DNA of 64,000 nucleotides from Macrotrachela quadricornifera (taxonomy: Eukaryota; Rotifera; Eurotatoria; Philodinida; Philodinidae): contig JAJEKB010020889.1 in assembly GCA_022393335.1 (NCBI GenBank), positions 385,135 through 449,134 on the forward strand, given 5' to 3'. Below the pieces are notes generated by a model. The model saw nothing but the letters and a program-made list of their open reading frames with translations, did no database searches and had not been told where the DNA came from. Shown one piece after another: positions 36,586 through 47,797 of the stretch. The translations under genes and the position numbers were made by a program. Each line of letters starts with the position of its first letter. Within the stretch, counting starts at the first letter, position 1.

Positions 36586-37471
36586 TCCTCAAACTTTCGA
36601 TAAGATTATCATTATCAGTTTATATGCATCACAAAAAAAACAACAAAAAATCAAAAAAATTGAGGTATTTTTCATAATTGACTATAATGTTCTATAATGC
36701 ATTTATTCACTATCTTAATCTTCTATTAATTACGGTTATAATTTTTTAAATAATTTTTCACTTAGAATTCTTACAATTGCAAATGAAATGAATTATGTTC
36801 ATTTCATTATACATTCATAATGAGCAAATTTTTCTAATTTAAGTATATTTCTGTCTTCTATTATTTGTCAAATTGTTATAAATCAAGGAAAATATGTAAA
36901 ATTTGCTTTTTTTTCGTCAATAATGACGATTAAATTACTGTTTTTCTGAACTATTTTACAAATTTTATTCAATAAAGAAAATTCATTATTCAATGGTATA
37001 GAACTGAGCCAATAATATACGAACACCCTTTAGGTTTGCAAAAGGAGTTGGATCTCGTGTAATTCTAATGTGATCAATAAATTTCAACAAGGTTCTAAAA
37101 TTTATATTTAATGGAAACTCTAATAATAATGTAAAACATTGGATATAAATATTTTTCATAGTTATCATATTCATATATCAAAACTGAATATCTTAAAAAA
37201 TGGATATCTCAATCCTAACTTGCTATGAGAACATAATGTTTCCAATTTATTCGTTTGGCATTGATATTGATACAAAAGGTTGCATTTGTAAGAAAGGAAA
37301 GAAAAGACGATGCAAATGAAAAAATAAATAAAGTACATAAAATAAGGGTGAAAAAAAACATAACAGTCGACTGTTGTTAGATATAAACATTTTCCTTATT
37401 CTAATCTTAATGAATAGATTAATATATTTCTTTTTATATTTCTATCAAGAATTTGTGTTAAAATTAAAAAG
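36586..37471. other. Spacer with one coding-like minus-strand fragment
   Basis: AT-rich. On the minus strand 37174-36986 there is a 62-residue ORF containing LLKFIDHIRITRDPTPFANL, with protein-like composition that loosely resembles the tail of LRR/F-box-type proteins. No partner exon was found, so it is recorded only as a possible gene scrap. Confidence 0.2.
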
Positions 37472-38000
37472 TGAAGTAGAAATAATGAAGCACTTTTACA
37501 TTCCATTTTACCATCACTGAATACATTTTATTAAAAAACAAATGTCAAGAGGTGCATCATGAAAAGCTTTACATATTATAACAGACAGCCTATGTTATTT
37601 CCAAAATGAATAAAATTCTGGGCGATCAAGTTCCAACCATGCGAAAACAACAGTTTTTTCCATATTTCATTTTTTATCACATGATATCTTTTATTTAAAA
37701 AAGAAAGCACTAGATGGACCGTGAAAAGTTCTGCATTCTGCAAGATAAAGCTTATCTTAATTGCATACTTTTTGTTTTGAAAAAAAATAAAATTCCTTAC
37801 AACCACTATTTGCAATATTAAACTTTTATAATTCATGATTTTATTCATTTTGGAAACAAAAAGTACAACTATAAGATAAGTTGTCCGTTGTAAGTCTTAG
37901 AGCTTTTCATGCTACCTCTTGTAGCATACTTTGTTTTTTTAATAGAGCATATTAAGTGATAATAAAATGGAATGTAAAAGTGCTCCATTATTTCTGTCTC
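37472..38000. mobile_element. Foldback element (~530 bp)
   Basis: The left arm 37472-37625 contains AGAAATAATGAAGCACTTTT, then ACATTCCATTTTA, and the right arm 37845-38000 has the inverse (TAAAATGGAATGT, AAAAGTGCTCCATTATTTCT). CCAAAATGAATAAAAT and ATTTTATTCATTTTGG close the inner ends. The shared phrase GCATCATGAAAAGC / GAGCTTTTCATGC occurs in both arms. No ORF of note. Confidence 0.75.
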
Positions 38001-39433
38001 ATCCGTTATATATCAATCCCATAAAAACATTCTTACATTCTAGTGTAGGATTTATGTTAAGACATATGAGTCGTATGAATTTTTGTTTTTGGAAATTAAG
38101 ACTTGTACGATCATTTAGGAACATTTCCAAGACTCTTTTATAAATCCTTTGAGAGTTTTGTATTTTATACTTTCTTTGTTACACTATAGCTGAGAATGAA
38201 TGCTGAACCTTCAGTATTATGACTTTCACTAGGTAACGGCGAAATGTATCATAAGTTAGCAAAAGATAAATCCAGTGATTTAAATAAATTCAAAAAAGAA
38301 AACAAATAAATCGCGACCGCCTTTCTTAGAGATTAGTTTGACCGTTCGAAATTTCGCACTGAATAGTTCGACTATTATTCAAATTAAGACATCGATGGAG
38401 ATATTATTAGGTCATATATTTCAATCGATACAAAATAAAAATAATTTTTTTTTCTATGCAAGATGAGATGCGCTTTTTAACGGAAAATTGATCTAAGCTC
38501 TCAGTTTTATAATAGATGACTGATTTAGTAGAAGAAAAATGTTTTATTGAATACAATATTATTATATCTAGCATCTGATTGTATAAAAATTATATAGTTC
38601 TGTTTCTTTTTATTAATCATTAATGTTCTTTTTAAAATGTTATTTTAATCAAAACGAAACTATTTTTGATAAATGAATAACTGTACAGAATATCATAGGT
38701 TTCTTGATTATTGATTATTTCCTTTTCATTAAGATTTAATAATAGAAATTAATTCAATTTTTAATAGATAACAATATAATAAATCGTTTGTAATATAGAG
38801 TAATCTATTTAACGGGTGGACCAGAAAAAAAAGTACTTTTTTATTTTGCTCATTGTGCATTCAATTTTCATTCAATTATCTTGAATTTTTTTTAAAAGAT
38901 TTTGATTACTTACGAAAATAAAAAAAACATATGATTTTGTAGAGAATTCAATGGCAAATCTTTTCTAAAAAAATTCAAGATAATCGGATGAAAATTGAAT
39001 GCACAATGAGCAAAATAAAAAAGTACTTTTTTTCTGGTCCACTCGTTCTTAACACAGATGTTACTTAGAAGTAATTATTTTTACAAAAACGTAATATTTA
39101 ATTTTAGAAGATCAAAAAAAGCAACTAGATATTTCCTATGAAGTTTTCTTCTCCATAAATTGAATGCTAGATTTTAATTATCCAGTCAGGCTAAATTAGT
39201 AAAAAAAGAAGCGTTTTTACGTTTGAAAAACGCACATTAAAAAGATTTTTCAGCGCGTAAAAATAGCAGTTTTTAACGCTTCTCTACCCATGTTAAAAAC
39301 ACGTTTTCTTACCAATGTTATCTAGCTGAATAATATTGTGAACTCATTGAATCCAGTTTTACAAATGAATATTTTACTATATCGTTTCATTTAATATATT
39401 TGTAATATTATTGTAGATTGAAAGAATTGTACC
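38001..39433. other. Flanks of the 38.8-kb MITE
   Basis: Outside the MITE (38813-39044) the sequence is AT-rich and without a recognised gene. The region just before 39434 is the presumed 5' flank of the 7TM gene. Confidence 0.4.
38813..39044. mobile_element. Short foldback/MITE (232 bp) with ~80-bp termini
   Basis: Left CGGGTGGACCAGAAAAAAAA mirrors right TTTTTTTCTGGTCCACTCG; GCTCATTGTGCATTCAATTT mirrors AAATTGAATGCACAATGAGC exactly. Arms about 80 bases with very few mismatches, so fairly young. A clear target duplication was not found. Confidence 0.8.
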
Positions 39434-40398
39434 ATGTCATTGACATATATTGGTCAGCAATGTACAATCTACAGTGGCTTTTCTCTTCTTTTCGCAGGCA
39501 TCGTTGGAAATGGAATGAATATTTGGATATTTTTAAGTTCACATATTCAAAATGGAACTTGTTCAACATTCTATTTTCTAGCTGGCTCAATATGTAATGG
39601 TCTTTATCTAGTAATAATTCTCTCAACTCGCATTCTTAGTGTAGGTTATGGAATTGATTTAACTCGTACTTCAATACCTTGGTGTAAAATGCGAACCTTT
39701 CTTGTTTCAACTCTTGCTTTAATTTCTTTGACTTGTTCATGTTTAGCAACAATTGATCAATTTCTTGTTACATCAAAATATGTTTCAATTCGTCATTATA
39801 GCAATAAAAAATGGGCATATAGAATAGTATTTATTATGATTATTATTTGGTGTCTTCATGGAATTCCTATGTTGATCTTTGTTAATATTTTATCACCTAC
39901 TGAAACATGCACGACGGCAAATTCTATTTTTCGAAGTTATATGACAATATATTCTCTTCTTGTTCTTTGTGCCATTCCAGTATTACTACAGATTGTATTT
40001 GGATGTTTGGCATATTATAATATCCATCAAACAACAGGTCCTTATCAACAACAAGTAGATCGTCAACTAACAATAATGACATTGATTCAAGTTATACTTA
40101 TTGTTATTAGTATAACTCTACCTGGAATTTATTCTGCTTACAGTTTAATCACAATTGGAATAGATAAAACTCAAGATCGAAAAGCAATAGAATCTTTTGT
40201 TTCAACAATCATTACTATAACATCTTATTTCTACTATGTTGTATGTTATCTTTTTTTTGAATTAGTTAAAACATGTATTTATACAATTATTTTTAGGGAA
40301 ATTTTTATATTTTTTTGATTTCATCAAGTCGATTTCGTCGAAGAGTCAAGGAAAAAATATTCTGCCGTCATAGAACGAATCTCATTCACCCATCTTAA
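39434..40398 (+). CDS. Rhodopsin-like 7TM receptor, C-terminus frameshifted
   Basis: The ORF 39434-40318 gives 294 residues with seven hydrophobic spans. TM1 holds the GN pair (GIVGNGMNIWIF), the extracellular cysteine is at IPWCKM, TM3 ends in DQF where DRY is usual, and TM4 has the conserved Trp (IIIWCLHGIP). Shape and length fit the expanded peptide-receptor-like GPCRs of bdelloids; ligand unknown. The frame ends inside the segment after TM7, but another frame immediately gives a typical helix-8 tail, SSSRFRRRVKEKIF, then a stop at 40396-40398. No intron with matching phase was found, so a recent frameshift in a T-rich run, or a sequencing error, is likely. The receptor may be intact in life. 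Confidence 0.75.
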
Positions 40399-41074
40399 TA
40401 ACATTAAATTAGTGAGAACAATCAACACATGTTCACATTTATCATTTTTTATTGTATCTCTATTTTAATCTCGCTTTTAGATTAAACAAAATTTTTCAAG
40501 ATGAATGCGCAAATGAATGAATATTTATAGATCGACTGATTATTAATTAACGCATGAATAAAATTCATTAAAAAACTAATAGTGTTCTATTGATACTAAA
40601 AATTTTAATTGTACAAAAACTGTGTCCCCAGTGAAACATTTCTTGCGTCTAGATGCGTTCCAATTGAAATTGGAAAATTTTAAAAACTATTTAAAATTCA
40701 GTTTTGAACGTACGAACCATCGATCAGGTTAGCAAGAAATGTTTTACTCTTCAAAACAAAGTATATTTTGTTCTTTCTTGTCTTTTACAAGTCATAATTA
40801 ATATTCTAAGTTCTTTTTTTTAATAATATGATGATACCATCATGGATAAATTATCAAAAATCAGATTATTTTAAAATTTCTGGGGAAGTTTGTTTTGATA
40901 GCAGACAGAAGAAAAAGATTAAATAGTCTATGCAAACGAATTTTGATGATCATTTTTTAATTATACGACTTAAAGAGAATCATGGTAACCTCTTCATTCA
41001 CTGTTAGTAAAAACATCACAAGTCTAGTCGATTTCTTTGTTTATTTATTTATTTTTTATATAATCAGTTTTTTG
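40399..41074. other. Spacer with a small inverted repeat
   Basis: GTGAAACATTTCTTGC (near 40632) and GCAAGAAATGTTTTAC (near 40731) form inverted termini of a ~117-bp MITE-like unit. Nothing else recognised. Confidence 0.4.
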
Positions 41075-42480
41075 TTTATTTTGAGATATCCTCTAAAGCT
41101 TTATGTCTATGCTGTGCTAAATTAAACTTCAATAAAATATTCAAATACATCCGAACAATGTTTGATTTAAATTCTGTCTTCAGCGTAAGAATACGAATAC
41201 GACGAAATACTAATTTTCCATTTTGATATCATTAATTTCAGAAATAATACTTTGTGATTTTAATACTGTTAAATCTTATGCTAAATTTGCAGTATATGCT
41301 GCATCTAATATTATACTTAAAATATATGAAGCAACAGTTAATAATCGACTAGCACCTGTTGTCACATGAAAATCTGCACGAAATCCCATAATAGTGCTAA
41401 CAGAATACCATATATTCATTGCAATTAATGATATAACTGATCTTTCTCATACTTCTTCATTTCTTTGTCCCTCTATGAAAGAAATTAAAAAACCAGCATA
41501 CATACTAACACATAATAGTGTTATCCAAAGTTTAAAAAAGTAGGTGTATTTCATACTATGATTCATAAATAATTATCAAATATTGAACTTGAAAATGCAG
41601 TCTTTTCTCTTCTTTCTATAGTTATTGTCATATCGCCTACTATCATATCATACATACAATTTGCTACTACATCAATCATTCTAGTATATATTTCATATTT
41701 TGTAATACTAATATTATATTAGGAATAAATCTCATTTTATTTCGTAAAAGTTCAATAAGATCAAACATATAACCAGGTTCCATTTTCAAATTTATCCGTC
41801 ACATTTGTAACAAAAGCTGACATTATTGCATAACTAATAGGAGATACTAAACAATTTCCAGACCATATAATTACATTTGTTTGTGAATGTGATGTGCAAT
41901 TATCTGAATTTGACTATATTAATATTGAAACATAATTTAATCTATTTGAAGAATATTGAATATTCTTGATTATATAATAGTTTCCATTTATTCCATCAGT
42001 TGTATTTATATTAAATTGTATAAGACCAGATACACCAAGAAATTTCATATTATTTATAGAACAAAATTGTTTTAACGATTGAATTAATAACCAAGTTTCA
42101 TCAAATGCAAATAATGGATAATAATCTACTTTATCTGATCCAGGATATGATTCTGGTTCATAGTTTTGCCAAATATTATATGCTGTATTTAATAATGTTG
42201 CACTAATTGATGCATTAACAACAATTCCTACTACTGGCTCAATAGTAAGTATTCCATTGAACTTTTCATAATATTTTTGATTAAAATTAAATCTCCGCGA
42301 ATAGAAAATGTAACAATATCAAATGCTTTAGTATTAAAAACTGTCAAATTATTTTTGCACCACCAAATCCACACGTATCATTTTGACGAATAATTATACA
42401 TATCTAATTAAATTGAGATTCTCTTGAAAAATCTGGACCTACAATCGGCCAACAATGTTGGAATCAGACATTAATCGACA
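41075..42480 (-). pseudogene. Ionotropic glutamate receptor-like channel, decayed
   Basis: Reverse-strand reading, with frameshifts and stops, recovers the family in order. Amino-terminal binding-domain-like parts (VGPDFSRESQF; then GILTIEPVVGIVVNASIS, NTAYNIWQNYEPE, FAFDETWLLIQSLKQF) lie at about 42450-41960. An S1-like piece, EPGYMFDLIELLRNKM, lies near 41750, and the pore/M3 signature DFHVTTGASRLLTVASYIL followed by DAAYTANLA near 41380-41290, equivalent to SYTANLAA. A further shifted stretch (NGKLVFRRIRIL) ends near 41180. At least six stops or shifts interrupt it. Functional relatives are ligand-gated cation channels; this copy cannot make one. Confidence 0.8.
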
Positions 42481-43048
42481 TGAATTACTAAGAACATACA
42501 ACATATGGCTATCAGTTTGCAATGAATAGAGCATGTGCAGAAGACCCAGTTATATTTGATATATCGTAAAAGAGGCCTAGTATATGTATGCTGGAATAAA
42601 TTAAATCTAAAAAAGAATACGAAGTAATCAGTAAGTATGAAAGAATAATTGAAGTATTATTGTTAATCAATGAGATATCCAGCAAATATTCACTCTATTA
42701 TTATCAAAAAAAAATGTTACTGATTATAATTATTACTTATATACCTGTTAATCTGCATTTATATTAGTATTATCTATGGTAAGCTTCGTTAGATATTTCT
42801 ATACATTAATTATTATTTATGATTATCTTATAATGTCAATAGGTAATGCAATATTTATAAAGAAAAATTTTTTCAACAAGGAGAGCAATGTAAGTTTTTT
42901 TTTTTTTTTTTTATTCTAATATGAAACGAAATGATATTAAATCAATCTGAATAGTTCATGATCCGAACAAGCAAAGATAAAATAAATCTAAATAATTTTA
43001 TTTTTTCTAAAAATGTCAATAAATGAATTATGATAATGAAAAATTAGT
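42481..43048. other. Spacer between the iGluR and F-box relics
   Basis: AT-rich with a run of about 20 T near 42896. No gene seen. Confidence 0.4.
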
Positions 43049-43984
43049 TTATATATTTCTATTAATCCAAACAGATAATTCTGTTTCATATTTATCAATA
43101 TATTTCATATTAAATAAAAGATTTAAATGCCTTGTTTTTTGTTTAAACCAAGAATAAAAATAATCATAATCATTTATTTTCCATAAATAAGCTTTTAAAT
43201 TAAATAATTTAGGTAAATGATTTAATAAATATAATAAATCTTTTGTTTGACTAATATTACATCTAAGTTGTTGAATATTTGAAAATATTTTACAAAATTC
43301 TTCAAGTTGATAAGGATATTTAAATGAAGAAGAATGATGTTTATATATATCCAATATTTTTATTGTTTTATTTAAATATTCACACAAATATTTACTATGT
43401 CCAAATTGTTCTAAAGCACGTATATTAATTGTTAATGATATTAATTGTGGAAATTCTTTTAACATATTTAATAATGATGATGAATCTCTAATTTGAAATT
43501 TAAATGAAATATTTAAATGTTTTAAAATACATGGATTAATTATATTTCTTAGAGATTGTATAGTTCGTATTCCTAATGCAGGTCTACGAGTATCATCTGG
43601 AGGAAGTATTGTTAATGATCGAACATTTGGAAAATAATATTGACATGTATTTTCTTTTAATGTTATATTATATAATGTTAAATTTGTTACACGATTAAAT
43701 GTATTTAAAAATTGATTGCAATATCTTTGAGTATCTATTTCTAATTTATAAGAATTTAATATATAAGGTACTGTATAAATCGATGCGGAATAATATGATA
43801 ATTCATATTCAATATACCAATGTTTTAAAATCCAAAACTCCGTTTGAAATTGATTAAATTTTTCAGTAATATCATTATAATCATCATTAATTTGATTAAT
43901 ATAATTAAATATAAATTTAAAATTTTTTAAATTCGATAATGAAGATATTATTAAATCTTTCCATTGACTAGCATTAATCATATC

Positions 43985-46004
43985 CAGGGGCGGCGCGACC
44001 GGGGGGGCTTAGGGGAGGGTACCCCCCTCCTGCTTTGGAAAAATATGAGCTCGATTTTCTCCTGTTTTGGCAAAAAATTATAGCAAGTTTTCTCTCGTTT
44101 CGAACACGATATATTGGTAATATTCTCCCATTTCGAAGAAACTATATATCAACTTTCTTCAGTTCTGTAGAAAATATGTCTGAAAATTTCTCTATTCTAA
44201 GAGAAAATATATCAGAATTTCTCCTCAATTTTTTAAAAAATGTCTCAAATTCAGTCTGATACTAAAAATGATTTATTGTGATTTTCTCCTTTTTGTCTCG
44301 TTTCGAGTCTACAATATAAATTGAAACATTGTATGTTTAATTTGACTTTAAAAATTTAAATTTTCCAAGAGTTAAAAAAGATCACTATAATAATACTTTT
44401 ATATGTATATGACAATTTAAAGTAATTTTCCTTCTTGATCAATATTAACGTATTCAACCCGATGGGTCCCACCGGTGGGACCCACTATATTCTAACAAAA
44501 TATCACTACACAGAATTTTGATTTTTGAAGACAAAAAGTACACAAATTCAAATAAGCTTTACCTTTCGGATTGTAGAGCTTTTCTTGCTGCACCTTTTGG
44601 TATAATTTGCTTTCTTAATAAAACATCTTTAGAGGTTAAAATACAAGGTGCAAAGTTCTGTCAGTCACTATGGATTTCACCGGTGGAATTTATCGGGTCG
44701 AATGCGTTACATTCTCCTATCTTTTCTTTGTGGAGTATGTCGCATTATGTACGATCGAAAATAGAGATGATCGTTTATTGCTTCAAAATATTATCAAATA
44801 ATTATATTGCTCGCTCTTTCTCGGTAGGTGGCGCATAAACTGATTTCTTCATTTTATTTCATTGTGTTATTGAGAATTGTTTAAAACTTATCAAAATTGG
44901 GTGTCCCCAAAAGTTTTGCAACATTTAGTAATTTCAGAATATCTCACCACAGACAAATGTTAGAACCTTAATTTTTTTTTCAAAAGATGCGCCGTGAAAA
45001 GCTCTACAAGTACTGTAAAAGAAATTCCTGTTGACTTACTTTGATGGTGTCTTTTATATCTAGAATGGACAGGTCAGACGATGGTGCTATTTCCCACTTT
45101 ACTTAATTTCATAAAAATATTAAAAAAGGAAATTTTGTTTTGTTAAAAATTTTTTTACTTCACAATAAAAATTTTTTCACACAGCTGGGAAAGAGCTTTG
45201 GACGGCGCATCTTTTGGAAAAAGAATCAAGGTGTTATCGTTTTTCCAAGCGGAGATATTTGTTAAACAAAAAGGTCTTCCAAATATTTTTATTATGCTAA
45301 ATATGGTAAAATATAGCAGCATTATTCGGTTTGTTCATTTTTAATACAGAAGACGTTATTAGAACAAGTTAACAGGAACTTCTTGTTAAAGATTTTGTAG
45401 AACTTTTTACGGCGCATCTTTTGAAAGGAGAAATTGAGATTCTAATATTTTCTTAAGCCAAGAGTTATACGAAATAAAAAAATCACAAACATTTTTGAAC
45501 ACTCGGTGGTAGTTTCAGAAAGATTTCTCGTTTTAACCAACTAAAAAAATTATTAGAGCAAGTTAATAGGTACTTGCTCATATAGTACTTTGTAGAGCTT
45601 TCGACGGCGCATCTTTTGGAAAAAGAATCAAGGTGTTATCATTTCCCCAAGCCAAGATATTTGTAAAACAAAAAATACTCTTTTAAATAATTTCATCAAG
45701 TTGGGTACCATGGGAAATACCATCATCGTCTAACCTGTCCACTTTAGATATAGAAGACACCATCAAAGTAAGTCAATAGAAATTTCTTTTTACACTACTT
45801 GTAGAGCCTTTCACGGCGCATCTTTTAAAAAAAGATTAAGGTTCTAACATTTGTCTGTGGTGAGATATTCTGAAATTACTAAGTGTTGCAAAACTTTTGG
45901 GACACCCGGTATTTCGATTGATTGAATTCTAAGCAATTTTTAAGACTTTCTCCTATTTTAAAAAAATACCCCCCTCCTGCTTTTACCACTTCGCGCCGCC
46001 CCTG
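43985..46004. mobile_element. hAT-type insertion (2020 bp) in the F-box gene
   Basis: The termini CAGGGGCGGCGCGA and TCGCGCCGCCCCTG are perfect 14-bp inverted repeats, flanked by identical 8-bp duplications ATCATATC (43977-43984 and 46005-46012). Subterminal TACCCCCCTCCTGCTTT occurs in direct orientation near both ends (about 44020 and 45967). No transposase ORF exists; the interior consists of AT-rich sequence and a nested foldback (44899-45907). Perfect duplications and an otherwise clean host gene indicate recent movement, with transposase presumably from elsewhere. Confidence 0.92.
44899..45907. mobile_element. Foldback element nested in the hAT insertion (~1009 bp)
   Basis: Termini GGGTGTCCC and GGGACACCC open arms of about 200 bases (44899-45108 and 45703-45907): AATTTCAGAATATCTCACCA mirrors TGGTGAGATATTCTGAAATT. 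Inside, a 77-base direct repeat occurs at about 45192-45268 and 45597-45675 (GACGGCGCATCTTTTGG, then AAAAAGAATCAAGGTGTTAT). The phrase GCGCCGTGAAAAGCTCTACA or its inverse occurs five times in the element. No ORF. Confidence 0.8.
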
Positions 46005-46780
46005 ATCATATCTAAATCAATAGTTCCACAAATTTTTAAATTTATTAATTTTGGGAAATGTTTTGCTAATATTTGAAAATCTTCAAATTTATATTCAAAA
46101 TTAAATATAATTAATTCTTTTAAATGAACAGCATTGTAAGTAATAAAATTTGAATAATTTTCTTTCCAACTATACGATTGAGAAAGATAATAAATAGTAA
46201 GAGATTTTAATATTGGTAAATATTTAAATAATGGATTAAATAATTGATCAAAAGAACAAGCAGATATTGTTAAATTTGTTATTGATGATATTGTATTAGT
46301 AATTGTTTGAATAGATTTTAATGTTGGTATTGATAATATTTCTAAATTAGATATTAATGGATAAATTAAATTAATATCATTAGAATCAATCAAATGAAAT
46401 GAATATAATTGTGATATAAATGGTAATATATAGATTAATTTTTGTAAAATATTATCTTCAACTTGAATTAATGTTAATGAATGAAGATTAATAAATTGTT
46501 CAAGTGAAAATTTTGATAGAAATATTTTAATTTCTTTATTTGATAATATTAATGTAGAAACTTGATTTTGTATTTCACAATTTGATAATAATAATTGACA
46601 AAATTGATCAAATGTTGATTTTTGTATATTTTTAAAATTTAAATGTAATGGAATACTTCGAATAAGTTTATTAATATGATTATTTAAATAATTAAATGAA
46701 TAAAATATATCAAATATACTAAGATATTCAAAAATTTCAATGAATATTTCATTTGGTAAGAATTCGAATTTCATCATCAT

Positions 46781-47797
46781 TTTATAATTCGATTAGAATA
46801 GAAAAGAATGAAATAAACACGTTCTATATATGTTATCAGTTACATATTATATAATATCCTAGATTAAAAGAGAAAAGAATTTAATCGAAATAGTTCGAGG
46901 GATATATTTTATACTTATAGTGCGAATAACAAAGAATGTTTTATGTAATGAATTATTTTTAATAGATAATATTTAAAATAAAGATATGAGATTTTACTTG
47001 GGACAAAAATCGATAAATGAAAATGTATAATACTTTATCAGATAACATATTTGCTAATGGTCATCTACAAAGATCGTTCAGCTTGCAATGGTTTTTTTTT
47101 ATTTAACGACTAATTTATTACAAGTATCGCAAAATTTCGTTTTTTTCTCTCAATCGTAACAGTTTTACTATGGAAATAGTTCCGTTACATTGTCACAATG
47201 AAATGAAATATGAAACACAATAGATCTGTTATGTATCGGTATATGATGCTCTTTCAGATCGTGTTTCATAAAAAGTATTGGAATTACAAGATTATTTTAC
47301 TGATGAATCTTATGTTGATGATAGCAGTAAAATTTCGTTTAAGATAATTCTATAGATTCTCTGTTCTTTTTAATTTCCTTATCAATTTAATGAAACGTGT
47401 TATTCTTTGTTCTAACTAGGATTTTAACGGAAGCCAATTTATAAGTTTTATTTAGCAGAAAATCGCTTTTTATTTCTTATGAATTAAATCTATTTATAAT
47501 TTATATTCTGATGGAAAAGAATATTTTGTAACAAAATAAAGTGAATGTTTAGAGAAAATTTTCAGAAAAAATTCAATGTAGTTACTCGTTATCAATTGAG
47601 AGTCCCGCTAGACATGATTATGAATACAATATATTTCATTACTAATATAGATTAATAATAGAACAGGTATATTGTGTATTATGTTTTAATTCCATAGGGA
47701 TTTGACTAACAACTTTTTTTTCTTTCTTTCTTTCATAATACTCGTCTGCATTTACTCTTTATATTAAAATATAGTTATATTAACATTCTTGTAAATT
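46781..47797. other. Intergenic between divergent F-box and 7TM genes
   Basis: Holds the 5' flanks of both genes. At 47249-47275 CTCTTTCAGATCGTGTTTCA repeats the end phrase of the block at 26290-27263, and TATGAAACAC/GTGTTTCATA form a small inverted pair (47210/47262). Nothing else seen. Confidence 0.45.

Larger units (their letters stand above)
43049..46780 (-). pseudogene. F-box / LRR-like protein gene split by a hAT insertion
   Basis: The N-terminal half (46780-46005) starts with an F-box (FEFLPNEIFIEIFEYLSIFD, residues 5-24), which in relatives binds Skp1 in SCF ubiquitin ligases. Leucine-rich, LRR-like repeats follow (LHSLTLIQ, LEILSIPTL, LTNLTISAC, LKSLTIYYL). The C-terminal half (43976-43049) continues them. 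Between lies the element at 43985-46004 and a duplicated ATCATATC. Taking out the element and one duplicate joins the frames exactly (DLDMI / NASQW) for about 567 residues with no other lesion. The allele as given would stop soon after M258, losing the C-terminal half. Substrates are unknown. Very AT-rich codon use. Confidence 0.85.

Noticed and set aside
44035..44838. ORFs inside the hAT insertion (44035-44259, 44518-44838)
   Set aside because: No transposase motifs; they consist of repeated FSxF/TRYI-like low-complexity translation or foldback phrases.
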